In this document: positions 32,843-45,752 of the stretch, one piece after another
Position numbering within the stretch: position 1 is the stretch's first letter
How the letters are laid out: the number at the start of each line of letters is the position of its first letter
From: Omphalotus guepiniiformis
Taxonomy: Eukaryota > Basidiomycota > Agaricomycetes > Agaricales > Omphalotaceae
Direction: 5' to 3'
DNA: 64,000 nt
Assembly (NCBI GenBank): GCA_028554645.1
Contig: JAQOOI010000063.1
Location: forward strand, 930,001 to 994,000
Made by a program: the position numbers and the translations under genes
The notes under the pieces: generated by a model
The model's database searches: none
Seen by the model: only the letters and a program-made list of their open reading frames with translations
Told to the model about the DNA's origin: nothing

Positions 32843-35800
32843 TCAACGGAAAAACGGGGGTAATAGACGCATGAAACTCACAAATGCAACTAAGTGACCA
32901 AAAGTCGTCGAAAACGTGGCCAGTTAGCCGACATAATTTATGAGACGTGTCATGTCACTTACGATGCCCGCCAACTACAGGCCTTGCTCTGAAACCTTCC
33001 GGCGCACCATTGGGCGTGTCATACCAGTCCCCGAAAGGAGCACTGCTAGTCCCGCTGGATGCCCAATCGTGAACTGCTGAGATGAAGATATCTCGTGCAG
33101 TCGTGTCGGTCATGAGAGTCCCCGTCCAAATTTCCCAGTCTAAGATGACGCAAACATGCAGCGAGTCTCTTTTTTAAACATTCCACACGCACAAAACGTA
33201 CCTGATTTAGTGTATGTGTGACTATAGACGAGCCATGAGTACGCATATTCTAGCCGTCTCTGACAACGACTTACCGCGTATCCAATGGAACTCCGAAAGG
33301 CTCTGCCAAATTAGTGTTAGATGCAGGTAATTGATCACAGACCAGAACCTTACGCGTAACGGTCTTGTACCACGCAGTTTCTGGAAAACCGTAACCATCA
33401 GATTGGCTGAACATGTCGGGGAACCATCGACGCTTACGCATTTCATAGACGGAATCCGGGAACAGGTTCAGTCCCAAGAGCTTGTCTCCGAAGAGGTTAT
33501 AGGACAGACCCCAGCTATATTGTGAATCTGTTCAGCATTACTCCTGTACCTTGATGTAGCAGCTACTATACCTGTCTGAATCACCGTACTATCAAAGCTG
33601 TTAATCGTTTATACGTCAAAAGGAAGAACTTCTTACAGATAGGGTCAGATGAGACCCCGTAGTCGAGGTCGCAAACGACTGCCATTGGGTAACATAGTCC
33701 GCTGCAATAGCGCTGTCCGAACGTTTTGAGCAATCCAGATCCCTCAACTTGCCTTTACTTACGCTGTAATTGTCACTAGTCGCTGTATCTCCTAGGAGTG
33801 CCGCGATTTGCGACATGGCTTTGATCCCAATGATTCCCTTGATAGCCAAGTTGGTCTGATTGGCTAACGCCCCGGCAAAATCATCAGTACTAATTTGATT
33901 AGCAGGTATGAGCGAGTCGGAAATAAGGAATTGAGTCCATTGGTCAAGAAGCGCCGACTAGACAATGAGTTGACGAGGGAACTCAGAAGATCAACTAATA
34001 TAATACGCACGTATTGGGTCAAATGGGAATGGTCACCGGTTTTCTGTGCGTAGCTCAGTGCCATGATGAGCATGTTGCCACTCTCTGCATTGACTCCAAA
34101 TCAGTTTAGAAACCAGTGTGATGTATCAGGACTGTGTACCTTCGACTGGCATTGCTTCATCGCCACCGTCATTGTGACCGAGGGCCTGAGGGTAATGTGC
34201 GCCTGGTAAAAGAAAGATAAGATATCTTTGGAGGTTCATGGCTAAACCTGCGTACCAAGATCATGCACACTCCATTTATTCGGGTACAAACCTGCTGCTT
34301 GGTATCTGAACAATCCCTCGAGGAGGAACTTCCCAAGTGAAGGGTTGGTATATAGGAAGATGGGCCATGCGGGGAAAATAACGTCCACTGTATTCACGTT
34401 CTGTCCAGCCGTGTGAATAGACGCTCAAAGGTATTTCTTCGAACGAAAACTCACGCCATCACTGGAGATCTCTAAAACACATGGTCAATAACTACGCCAT
34501 GATTGTCTCAAGTCGACTTGCCTTTCATGTAAACAATAGTATCATCAGTATTCCAAGACCCGTCACTGTTCTTTGATATAGTGATTTCATTCGCGCCGAT
34601 GGCCTGCCTGACCGAGAGCGCCACGATGGAGGCATAGTCGGTAGATATCGCACTAGCATCAGTATTTACTTGACTATCGAACGAATTTGCTCTAGTCAAC
34701 GCATTGGCGTAGTCTCCAAGGAACGAGGAAATCTGTTAGCAGCGTCAAAGTCCGCAAGAAAGAAATTTCGGGGAGAGTTTTACCACTGCAGCTGGGCTAG
34801 CAAACTCGCTCCAAAAGTAAAGGCTTCGTGATTGTGTTCCTCCAACAACGACATATTCAATCGCTGGATCGCGGATGTGGCCAATGGAAAACAGAACAGG
34901 GGAGGTGGCACCGGTAACACTGCCCAGATCATGTGCTAGAGCGAAAACGGGCCAGTTGTCGCTGACGGCCCGGAATGAAGTGTCCTGAGTGTTCGCGAGT
35001 ACTCCATTGTTGATGAATTGTGCTCGAACTGTTACATCGGCCCCGGTCTGATAGGTAGCGCTAACAGTCTAAATGGGGAATCGGGTCAGAAATATATGCA
35101 TTCATAGACATAAACCATCTGACTTACGTTTGGGGTAGAGTAAAATGCATAACCGTCTAAACAACAATCAGAGGAAAGCAAATTCGCCAGCCGAAATACG
35201 CAACGCACATTGAGTATGGTCGTTAACCTCCGAAAAAACAGACGGTGACGTCAACTGCACTTGATGGGTGAGAATATCACCAGTGGTCGTAGTCCAATTT
35301 GCGGTGAGTGAGTCGTCTCCGGAAATCCACTCAGCGCTGATATCGGAGTACACCTGGACGGAATGTGCTGCTCCGTCAGTCGAGGCGGCAGAGACGGACA
35401 AGTAGGCGAAGGGGATCGACTGTTTCACGAGATCATCAGGCTAGCGCATATTATACATCAGTGTGAAGCCTAAATGAGAACCCTGCACACTTACCTCCAC
35501 TGGGCTGAGAAAATTGACTGTCAGGTCGATAGGCCCAGCGGACAATACGAAAGTGCTTTGTGTGGCAGTAAACTAGACGAATGAGAATACGGCTTGAATC
35601 CCGGCAGGTGTGCAAAACTTTACCGAAAAGCTCTTTTGCGTTGCCTTTGTGAATGCTGCATTGGAGACAGCGGGAGCACCCAAGAAGCTGTAGGCGGTTC
35701 CATCTACTTTGACAAAACCAGCCCATCCCAAAACCTGCATCAAGTGCCGTGAGTTTACTTTATATAGAAATATAGAGCGCAACATACTGAACCGGTCCAG

Positions 35801-35976
35801 AACGTCGGCCACACATCGTTAAGCGCAGCACCACTTCCTTGAGCAAGCCAACATGACAGGTAAGGTGTCCTCACGGCAAGGGGAATTGCAGGTGGATTGA
35901 ATGGTGTCGCAGACCAAGAGATCGCTTGGACAATCGGCACCAAGAGAATAGCAAAAAGAAAGTTTAAGGAGCGCAT
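32843..35976 (-). CDS. Secreted glutaminase, GtaA family
   Basis: Extracellular glutaminase of the Aspergillus GtaA type, which releases ammonia from glutamine and can use glutamine-rich peptides. The start MRSLNFLFAILLVPIVQA at 35976 is a clean signal peptide. The chain starts WSATPFNPPAIPLAVRTPYL, typical of the family. Later marks are DYASIVALSVRQA, EEIPVE-like GDEAMPVEESGNMLIMALSYA, and YVTQWQSFATST, in the DUF5127, DUF4965 and DUF1793 order. About a dozen introns cut it. The last exon is reached by GCATC|GTAAGT...CACTTAG and ends MRLLPPFFR at 32843; homologues usually end soon after VGGHF, so the tail is slightly unusual and its splice could be different. A secreted nitrogen-scavenging role is inferred. 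Confidence 0.9.
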
Positions 35977-36385
35977 TAACTTTAGAGGTAATAGGGCCCA
36001 AAATCCTGCAAAGACCTTCGCTTTATAACTGACAAGCACCAGTCGCGCCATATGACCCAAGACAGAGAATCATTGAAATAGTCATCAGAAGCAACAAGCA
36101 TATGATCAAAGATGTTATGACTAAACGAAACCAGAGGAGACCACCTGAGACCACTTGTGTAAGTTCTGTTGCGACGATGAAAGTGACATTGCTGCATCCT
36201 CTTGGAGTTCAGAGTTCAAAATCAACATCATTTACGTGTTACGTGCGCGTGGTGGGCGCGATCACGTGCTGTACTACACGCGACCGCAAATTCTTAGCAC
36301 CTCTTACCAGCTCTTACCCTCTCTTACACCCTTACTATTACATCCTCAACTACATCCTAACCTAGCACAAGTCTCAGCTTGAAGA

Positions 36386-37978
36386 ATGCTCACAGCGTCT
36401 ACTACCTGTCTTATTGCGCTAATCTCACAGTGTGCCTTTGCAGCTGATGTTCTTGCTCAGTCTTCAACCTCAAGCACTAGCAATCAATCCCTAGACTCTT
36501 CAAATTCAACCTGTTCTGACGCTTCTGTATCTGTCTCGCCGACTCTATCCGCGTTGGTGATTTCGTCACCCACGATCTCGGCCATGGCCTCTAGTCCCGA
36601 AGCTGCCCTGGGCCCTGAGTTGGTAATCTCTGACGGTTCGGAAGCGGTTTTTGCTGCAGCGTCTATACTGGTGGATAACGGTACTCTGGTTCCATTTAAC
36701 GACACCGCTATCATAGTCAAACAAGCGGATATCAATGGCGACGACGAAGACAGTGAATGCTCGACGCAAACGCAAACGCTCGTAATGGGCTACTACACCA
36801 GCTGGGGAGACCGTCCACCAGAATCTATTTCCTGGAAATGCTATGACTGGATTGACTTCGCTTTTGCCCTGCCTACCGTCGACTTTGGTCTCACCTGGGA
36901 TGACTCTTCTTATGCACCCTCCCTGCTACAGCGACTGGTTGCCTCCGCTCACGCCAACGGAAAGAAAGTCAAGCTCAGCATCGGTGGCTGGACTGGCAGT
37001 AGGGGAGTGTGACGTCGTCATCACCTAGTTGCAGTTAACTTACACCCGCTATAGGTATTTTTCATCAGCGGTTTCCACCCAAGAAAACAGGGACAACTTC
37101 GCTCAAACCATTCGATCCACATATTCTTACTTCAATTTGGATGGGATTGATATTGACTGGGAGTATCCTGGCCACGAAGGAGCGACGGGAAACCAAGTCA
37201 GCCCTCAAGATTCAAGCAATTTCCTCCTCTTCTTGCAACTCCTTCGTACGACACTCCCTCCCGAAGCAAAGATCTCTGCTGCGGTACAAGAAACACCATT
37301 CGTCGACCCTTATGGCCAGCCGATGAAAGACATTTCTGCGTTCGCAAAGGTTCTAGATTGGGTCTTAATCATGAATTACGACGTGTGGCAATGTATGTTG
37401 AAACATCATCACTCTCGCCTGCGCTGACGGCTGCTTCAGCTTCACCAAATCCCGGCCCTAATGCCCCCCTCCATGATGGCTGTGGAAACTCCACTCAACC
37501 AGAAGCCAATGCAGTAGCCGCCTTCAATCAGTGGACATCAGCAGGCTTCCCTGCCGCACAGCTGGTTCTTGGCGTTCCTTCATATGGCTACCTCTCCACT
37601 TCCAATAATACGTCTCTTCGCACTCGTGTCGCAAGTCCTTCCCGTGTTGTCTCGGATGATGGTACGAATGAAGGATCAATATCATTCAATAATATGATTG
37701 AACAGAGTGTGCTTGATCGACAACAAGGTTACGACGAGACTACTTTCACTGGCTCCGACGGTTTTACGCGATATTGGGACGATTGCTCAGCCACGCCGTT
37801 TGTACGCTCTGAAGCAGCCACTCAAGTCATTTCTTACGACGACCCAGAATCATTGTCCATGAAGGCGTGTTTTGCCCAAAAAGCCGGGATGCTCGGATTG
37901 AATATGTTTGAGGTGGATGGAGATACTGAGGATTCTGACCTTGTAAAGGCTATAAGGAAGGGTATATTGTGTCTTTGA
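36386..37978 (+). CDS. GH18 chitinase, secreted
   Basis: Hydrolyses beta-1,4 bonds of chitin. Start MLTASTTCLIALISQCAFA at 36386 looks like a signal peptide, followed by a Ser/Thr-rich linker of about 100 residues and the GH18 barrel: LVMGYYTSWGDRPPES (first strand), KVKLSIGGWTGS (second motif) and DGIDIDWEYPG, whose Asp-x-Asp-x-Glu holds the catalytic Glu. LDWVLIMNYDVW is the fifth-strand motif. Two introns: one near 36968-37054 (donor GTGACG or a shifted site) and one of about 47 nt that joins MNYDVWQ to SSPNPGPNAPL. The chain ends KAIRKGILCL at 37978. No chitin-binding domain or GPI signal is seen. The gene is divergent from the glutaminase gene (409 bp). Confidence 0.92.
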
Positions 37979-38242
37979 TATGCCGACATGTTTGTATTTT
38001 GTTGAACCCTATAGAAGTCTTTGAGAATCATTTATACTAGCTTCAACGCAAGAAATCTTTGATCAGTCGCAGCAAGACGTGCTCGTCTCTTATTATTGAT
38101 TACTGGAACTGAATGAGTACTTGGTATTTGAACCTGAAAGATCAAAGCTGTGAGTACTTCGGGAGACCGGCCCGGTCAGTGTAAACGAACCGCACGTGCA
38201 GGACTAAAAAAAATCCGATTTTCCGTCCGTGTTACTTGAAAG

Positions 38243-40069
38243 ATGCGCCTGCAAGAAGTGATTTTCTGCGCTACAGCATCGCCTGCTACTGGCTCTGGCA
38301 GCGGTGCAATAGCTCTTCACGACATATCTACTGGGACTACTCTTGCTTCCTTCAAGCAGACCAATGCTACCCCACATTGTACTGCTCTCATAACATCAAG
38401 AGACGCTCAAGGCGGCTTCTTCTTAGCTGCTCAACCCGACAAATCTCTGTTGCACGTATACAATTTCCAGAAAGTTTGTCACAAGAGTCGTTTTGTCCAT
38501 GCATCCAACTCATATGTTGCCAGGATCAAATCAGTCTCAAAATCGTCCTGCCCGAGAAATTGTGCTGTGTTGCTCTCGATCCACGGGGAGAATTTTTCGC
38601 TGGAGGAACGGTGAATGGCCGCATATACTTATGGGAGGTGCGAAATCATGATTTTTTCGCTGTGTACTATGTTGAACCATCTTCAGGTATCTTCAGGCAT
38701 TCTCTACAACTCCTGGGACGCCCATTATCGTCAAGTGACTGTACTACGTTTTACTCAGGATGGTGCTGTACTGTTATCTGGCAGCGACGATTCCGGTGTC
38801 AGCGTTTGGTCCGTATCCAGGTCAATTAGGCCTATGCTCATGTTGTTCGCATTTGCTCACATTCCATAGATTACTCGACGAAGACCTGCAAAACGACCTG
38901 CCTCTTCCTTATTTCACGCTGACCGACCACACTTTGCCCATCACCGACATGATTTGTGGAGTAGGGACATTCCCTGAATGTCGTGTTTTGACCTCATCGA
39001 TTGACAATTCCGTCAAGGCAAATACTCACCTAAAGTTCTACTGCTGTCCTTCTGACGACAAAGTTCTGTAGCTATGGGACCTTTCTTCAAGATCGCTTCT
39101 CACAACATTCATGTTTCCACAAGCCATAACTTCACTAGCATGGGATCAAACTGAACGCATGTTTTTTGCTGCGTCCTCTGATGGGTCAATATACCAAACG
39201 AATCTTTTCCGCCAACGAGAGACCAAGTCAGGAGGTACTATTGCAGAAGCTATAGGTGGCGCAGGAGCGAGCGATGTCATTCGGTTGACTGAGGATACAC
39301 CAGATGTTCAGAAGAAGCGACTCATCATCGCGGGGTCAGCGCTACAATTGCGAATTGGGTACACACCACTTATTCTTTTCTCAACAGACAACCGATTACA
39401 TGCCTTGCAATCTCCTTAACTTCGTCTCTACTGGTTGGGACGTCTACCGGCTTGATTCAAATTTACGATATACCCACCCACCAACTGCTGCGCACAATAT
39501 CGGCACATAAAGGGTTCACAATATCATACCTCACCACAATCCTCAAACCTGTAGATCTTACAGGGCATGTCACCGTCAGTCTCAGCATGAGTGCTACAAG
39601 TGTCGAGACCATTCCCGTCAAGCCTGTAGCACCGTTCCAAAGAATGCGGGATATCAAGACGCGTGATATGCACGAAGTCTCGATGCTCCTGCCTTCACAA
39701 GATGAGGTATGCTTGATCTTGGACTGAGATGTCTCTCGCTGCTGACGTGATTATCAGGATTTCGAAGACGAGACTACACTGTATTCGAAAGAGTCGCTAC
39801 TCCGCGATCACTCGAATTTTGTGCGGCCCTCTTCCTCTGGACATCCCACTCAAGATGCAACCTCTTTACAATCTCGAGTCACGGATCTTGAAGGCGAAGT
39901 CGCGCGCCTGCGCGAGCAGCTAGGTCAAGCCAAAGGGGTGAATAATTTGATGTGGGAGACTGTTGTTCATAAAGTGGTTGCCCAAGAAAAGACCAAAGGC
40001 GAGAGTGTCGAACTTCCGGCGGGACACGAGGAGAATGGTAACAAGAAACGGAAACGAACTCGGCCTTGA
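38243..40069 (+). CDS. IPI3: Pre-rRNA-processing WD-repeat protein, Rix1 complex
   Basis: WDR18/Ipi3 family; in yeast Ipi3 joins Rix1 and Ipi1 in 60S subunit maturation and pre-replicative complex assembly. The start MRLQEVIFCATASPATGSG at 38243 is followed by WD repeats with GGTVNGRIYLWE, LLSGSDDSGVSVWSV, LTSSIDNSVKLWDLS, and GTSTGLIQIYDI, each with the GH-type spacing of the family. The C terminus has a coiled coil (LQSRVTDLEGEVARLREQLG) and a basic end KKRKRTRP. Introns are 45-60 nt. The exon at 38243-38480 carries the first blades. A CACGTG at 38193-38198 lies 45 bp upstream of the ATG. IPI3 ends 91 bp from the photolyase gene (tail to tail). Confidence 0.88.
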
Positions 40070-40160
40070 TATTTACAAAGTTGCTACTAAAAGTATCTTA
40101 GGGCGATGTACGGCTAATATGAAATGCTCCAGGATTTCCCTTGGACAAGAACAAGAGTCA

Positions 40161-42425
40161 CTACTTCTCTCCAGGATTCTTGAACCTTCTCAATGCTCGC
40201 TGTCGAGCTTCATCATGTTTGACAATGGGTCTAGGATAGCCCAATTTGTCAGCTATAGACGCGGGCGGGTTATGAAGCTCTGATAAACAGCACTCAGTTG
40301 ATTCAAAGAGAAAACGTGTGAGCAGCATATTCACCTGGTCCCCGAAGTTTGGCGAGCTCTGGAACAAACTGCCTTATGAAATCTCCAGTTGGATCAACCT
40401 GGGAAGCGAGATCAGTATTGAAGGTGCGAAGACGGCTACTGAACGAAATACCTTGCTACTTTGAGTGTAAGGGTTGAAAATTCTAAAGTAGGGACAAGGA
40501 TCGACACCGGTACTCGCGCTCCACTGCCAGCCACCGTTATTAGACGCGAGATCTCCGTCGATAAGTTGTTCCATGAAATACTAACAATGAACGTTACGTT
40601 AAATGACAATCATGACAGTATAGAAACTCATACCCGCTCGCCAACCCTCCAATCAATCATGAGATCCTTGGTTAAGAACATCGCAGTAATCATTCTGAAC
40701 CGATTGTGAAGCCAGCCCATTTTATTCATACATCTCATCGCGGCATCAACAACAGGGACACCCGTCATTCCCTCTTTCCACTTCTTTAGAATTTCGCCGT
40801 CTTTTCGCTGGCCCACAGGATCTGGATCCTCATCGTCATAGTCACCACCTCCTTCACCCTTTTCTTGATGGTTCTCCCAGACGACGCCAGCAAATTTCTC
40901 CAGAAACGGACGACCCATGCTTACTCGAGGAAACGACACAAGCACGTTGGTGTAGAAATCCCTCCAGGCAAGTTCTTGAACCCACCGCCCTACACCTGTA
41001 TTACGACCTCCGTCGACTTTATCCGACTCTTGAAGTTGAAGAGTAGCTCGAACGCATGCGCGTACTGAAATCACTCCAGCGGAAAGATAGGGACTACGAA
41101 GCTCTATGAGCAAGGATACGACAATTCAGCGTGGTAAAATTCTACCTGAGCCGACTGGTGGTATCGCGACCCGCATTGTCACGCTCAGAGCCATATTTCA
41201 TTATGCGACTGGCTTTCGCAGACTCTTCAGAACCTTCGCCAAGGGGTTCTACTGCTCCCATCTGGGATGAACGTGACTTCGTGTGAAGAAACCGACCTAG
41301 GATCTACGGCGATGATCAGTGGCTTGCACGGGAGCAGTGTCGCGCAATACAGTACCTCCATCGCAGTCTCTTCGCCGACAGGCCACACTGTCTCCATCGT
41401 TTTCCGATCTACTTCATCGAGTTCAAAACCTGGTACAAATTTTGGCACTGGAATGTCAAATAATTTTGCAAATTTATCTGATTTCCTCATGGACGCGGCA
41501 TTGGCGTGCGGCTTGGGACTCTCCTTGAGATAAACATCAAGATTTTCGTTCAAAACTGATAACCAATTACGCTGGAAGGGCGAATATACCTGGTTAAATT
41601 AGGAATTAGCGAATATTACCGCGGAACCAATTAAAAAAAAAAAAAAAAAAGGAAAAACAAAAAAAAAACTTACAGCGTATGCTTTGTTCCCTTTGGTCGT
41701 GATGGTGCCGGGTTCAATAATGCATTTGTTGTGATAAAACATTGCTCTTACACCCTTTGACTTCGCCAAGGAACAGACCTGAATGTCTCTTCGAAGCTCG
41801 TCCACTTCGTATTCGATATTAGCGTGTACAGCCGTGCAATCCAATTCCTCTAATACAGATAACACGGCAGTCGGAAGTGTCTTGCGAATCTCATGCGTTA
41901 CAGTATAAAGAGGAATGTGCAAGTCGGAGAGTGAATTCTGGACACAGGTTAGCCTCTCCAACACCTGCACAGTGATATGATACTGACTTTGATGGACGAC
42001 AAGTTCCGAAGGGTGAAATCTATTCTGCGGGCACTGCGGTCGTGCGCGACATAGTCCTGAGGAGAAATCATGAAAACGGCGATAAGCGGCACATTTTCTT
42101 TCTTTGCCTGATTAGAGGCCAAAGACAAGGCTCTGTTGTCTGAGACTGTGCGCGCAATCAAACATTTGATAAAAAGACGAGGACAGAGAACAAACATACT
42201 TCGTAAATCAGCCATTCTCATCCAATACACGACTGACTTGGTCTTCTTGGTCTGCTTGACGCCATTCTTGACGGCGTCGAGCAATTTGAACAATGGTGGG
42301 TCAGCGTCAACGGCAGCAGCCTTTGCGGCGGTTGCAACCTTCCTAGGTGAGAATGAGTGAGAGGTGCGAGACCGTTTAGCAACGGCCTTAGGACCAGTGC
42401 TAATTGATCTCGCTCGCTTGGGCAT
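40161..42425 (-). CDS. PHR1: Class I CPD photolyase
   Basis: Blue-light flavoenzyme that splits cyclobutane pyrimidine dimers. Start [18 protein letters not shown] at 42425 is basic and probably nuclear. The antenna domain has [19 protein letters not shown]; the FAD domain has [55 protein letters not shown] and [19 protein letters not shown]. The chain ends [11 protein letters not shown]. Further in-frame ATGs lie upstream at 42446, 42479 and 42527; a longer form would add MKLYITSAQLLMFTLFSQ, which could be a mitochondrial signal. One intron contains A-runs on the plus strand (18 A at 41633-41650), so on this strand it has a long T tract. The joins IRR/R and [18 protein letters not shown] were followed by eye. 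Confidence 0.92.
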
Positions 42426-42550
42426 TTGTGAAAACAAGGTGAACATCAAAAGTTGAGCTGAAGTGATATATAGCTTCATTTTGTTTCGATCCAGGTCGTT
42501 GATCGAAGCATCAAACACTGACGTCATAAACGAACATATCAAAGCAAGTT

Positions 42551-44129
42551 TTATACCTCCTCCATTTCTATTCTCTTTTGTTCTTCTTGTTCTTCTTTTT
42601 CTTCTGCCTCAACAACTTCAATGTCTAGTGGAAATGTCAGTATAGCAGCTATTCCGCTCAGTTGATTCAGCTCTGCGATGCAGTGATTAGGTAGTCATCT
42701 TCAACAAGTGGATTTACGTACGCTGCCCGGACTCGTGCATGCTAGAGAATATAACCACGTCTCCTCCTTTTCGCTGTACAGCCTCTGTAAGAGCGACATA
42801 CTTTTTCCGAGTCTCAGGGTTGCTCGCCCTGTGAGTTCACGATTAGTTCAGTTGTGCACAAGTGGTACACCTCGTACCGAAACAGGTCGTCGGAAATTAG
42901 CAGCGTTCCTATTGCACCTCTGTCCGCTGCAAGCAAGACATGATTTGGCCCATACCATGCCCGAAGTTCGTCCGTGGCAAGCATTTTGTGGAACCTTTAA
43001 CAATACAGCATCAGATACTAGTATTTGCCAGTGTGATTGCAAACCATACTTATCAAGCGCAATGCCTTCCCTCGCGAATTTCGTCTCTTTCAGCTGCGCA
43101 ACGATCTAGTAATCTTGAATTTAGAGGCGCGTTAAATCGTACTCATAGACTCACCTCGGGACTTTTGAGGACCTCGACTAGACTGTGCACATGTGCGCTA
43201 CTCACATGCACTTTTACCCCCTTCTCTTTCAATGCTCTCTGCAATACTTTATCCCCTCTTCTCCCTGCCTCCTGCATTATAAAATCATATACCGAGTCCC
43301 TAACCCACCCCGGGCTGGCAATGACTATAACCTTCAATTCTACATTTGCGTAAGGTATATGCCGAATGAAGGCGTCGAAAAGCGTCGAGTAGAACTTGGT
43401 CAGAGCCTTTTCATGTTGTGATGTCCCCGAAGAAGCGGATTTACGAGGTACTGGCACAGATATACGGTGTGTAACGAGCGTCATATGCTCCGAAAGCAGG
43501 CAAAATGCGGCTGTGCCCTCCCCACATACGACTGCTCCCACTTCTGCCCCCCTGCCGGGGACAATGGCTTCCTCTACACGGGCCAAGGCAATGCTATCCC
43601 AGCCGTCCGCTTTTTCTATCCGAACATCCCTATTGGCCTCGATATCGAGCGTATGGTACGCGCCAAGCTTCACATGCGAATTTTCAGCTATGACCTTGCC
43701 AGATATCTGCAAAGCCGCGCTATTGTTCAACGAGGAGGATGAATTTGGATCGGATGGATTTTGATTATCCCCAGATGCTGAAGGAGCAGCGTATGAAGAA
43801 AATTCAATACGACTGACTTCAATAGTGAGATTTAGACGTATTCGTTGGGAGTCGATCGATCCTGTGTTAGATATTTTCTGCACACGACTGTTTTACTTGC
43901 GAGATGAATTGATCAAGAAGGTCAGATCCAGCGAGAGAAACTAAATACCGAATTGCAGGAGCTCTTACAGAGTCACCTTCCTGGATGAGATTATATAAAT
44001 GCCACATGTCTTCATCGTCTTCTGGACGAAGAGTGACATGACCCTGTAGAATAATCAGATAAGTTTCGACTTGAATAATAAAACACATACTGCGCCGTGC
44101 TTGTCGACATACTTATTGACGAGCTTCAT
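42551..44129 (-). CDS. DOM34: Dom34/Pelota ribosome rescue factor
   Basis: Works with Hbs1 to release stalled ribosomes (no-go and non-stop decay). The first exon [13 protein letters not shown] at 44129 joins [20 protein letters not shown], the Pelota start. Then comes [76 protein letters not shown] and [18 protein letters not shown], covering the eRF1-like domains 1 to 3. As in other Dom34 there is no GGQ motif. The tail is very acidic ([16 protein letters not shown]) and ends MEEV, stop at 42551-42553. The exons are separated by short introns. The ATG is 110 bp from that of the TXNDC9-like gene, transcribed the other way. Confidence 0.93.
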
Positions 44130-44239
44130 GGCTGTATCAGCAAGAAATCAAAGCGGAGATCGACGTCATGGCCGAAATACTTCAGCCTTCCTTTTTGGGA
44201 AACTCACCCAGCCACTACCACTGCTCCGATTTGAACGAT

Positions 44240-45250
44240 ATGGACAGGTAGTAGACGCCAAATCATGCACATTTCAATGCTAAACTATACTTAACAGTAA
44301 CCCCAAGATCGCATCTCTTGCCTCTCGTCTAGTGGAACCGAATGAATCTGGCCGACAAAGGAATCGGCGTGACGAAGACCAAGAATTCGACGACGACGAG
44401 GCGCTCTTCGCAGAATTAGAAGCCGAGATAGAGAACGATAGTGATGCTGCCATGCGTGAGCATGGACTACTAGTACTCCAGAGAGAGTGAGTAGATACCC
44501 ATCAATGGGTCGTGATGTACGATCTTACTCATGACTGACATTGACGGTGCTAGTTTACAGGATGCAGAAGATGCAGGAGTTGAAGGCGAATGAGCACGGA
44601 AAATACACGGAGATAACAGACGAGAAAGAGGTGGTACGGGTAACAGCGCATGTCCTCAGCTCTTTCTTCTCTCCTCAACATTAGACGTATTCCTTGATGC
44701 AGGCATGAAGCAAGATGTGTAGTCCACTTCTATCACTCGAACTTCAAGCGCTGTGAAATTATGGACAAACATCTCGCAGTGCGCCTGACATTTTTGTCTA
44801 TCACTCTTGGGATTGCTCATGAGCTCTGGTAGAAACTCGCGCCGAAGTATTTCAACACAAGGTTCAGCCGTGTCTTTGTTGAAAACGTTCCCTGGCTTGT
44901 CGAGAAACTCGTAATCAAAGTTCTTCCTTGCGTCATATGCTTTGTGAAAGGAGTTACTAAAGATCGGTATGTTTGCTGATGTCGCGTTTGACTTCTTGAT
45001 CCTGAGAGTGTATGATACAGTATCGTGGGGTTTGAGGAACTTGGGAACAATGACGCATTCACGACAGCGACCTTGGAACTGCGACTATCAGTCTGTGGTA
45101 AGTTATGTTCATTCTGTCTCGGTTGTGCAAGCAGTTGATCTATCGACAGGCGTACTACAAAAACCAACTAGCAATATCATCGACCCTATATATACTGTTT
45201 CCAGTAGTAGTCAGCACGATGATGGCGACGTCTTTGATTTGGACGATTGA
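44240..45250 (+). CDS. TXNDC9/Plp1-like phosducin-family protein
   Basis: Thioredoxin-fold cofactor of the CCT chaperonin in tubulin and actin folding; yeast Plp1 is the related protein. The first coding exon is only 8 nt (ATG GAC AG at 44240-44247), spliced to TAACCCCAAG to give MDSNPKIASLASRLVE. The helical N-terminal part has EFDDDEALFAELEAEIEN. The thioredoxin domain has VVHFYHSNFKRCEIMDKHLA, where the catalytic CxxC is reduced to FKRC, and RVFVENVPWLVEKLVIKVLP with the conserved cis-Pro. IVGFEELGNNDAFTTATLELRL follows, and the chain ends HDDGDVFDLDD at 45250. At least five introns. A longer ORF from 44128 overlaps the DOM34 ATG and is less likely. Confidence 0.88.
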
Positions 45251-45752
45251 CATATTGCACGAGTCTTCGTCAGATTTTACGCAGGCATGTATGAGCGAGC
45301 CTCTGAAGAATATATTGTAAAATTTTGCCGAAAAGGCGGCATTAATATCTTTGCTTCTATTTGCACTCGCAAATCACATCCAAACATGTGTCAACAAACG
45401 CGATGTCCAGAAATTCCTTCTATAGGAGACTATGAAGGGCACGTTGAACATTGTTTCTCGTTTTCGCGTCAATTGGTGCTCTCAAGGTCTACCTAGTTGC
45501 TATGGATTCCTCAGTTGTCAAGGAAGACTGTTTACTTTGGCTTGGACAAGTCGAAAATTCCTTTCTTTGGCAGATTTCTTGAAGGCTTCTACCTTCCACT
45601 CGTCTCCAACCTGAACCAATCCTTCCAAGACGTTCGGGTATATAACTTCTGGTATCGCTGGCTATGGAATCATACACTCAGCAGTCTCTCAGACTTCGCA
45701 TTCAGACTCAGTCTACACAAAGCATTTTACATCCACCCTACTTCCAATCGAG
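45251..45752. other. Spacer with CCAAT and TATA motifs before a small ORF
   Basis: The 5' part is the 3' flank of the TXNDC9-like gene. Near its end are CCAAT (45616-45620) and TATATAA (45639-45645), then a pyrimidine-rich leader to the ATG at 45753. Other ORFs in it look like chance. Confidence 0.4.

Noticed and set aside
32607..32846. 79-codon minus-strand ORF
   Set aside because: No domain, mostly between the glutaminase end and structured repeats; likely chance.
44128..44239. TXNDC9-like start at 44128
   Set aside because: That ATG overlaps the DOM34 ATG and its residues do not match the family; the 8-nt exon at 44240 gives a much better N terminus.
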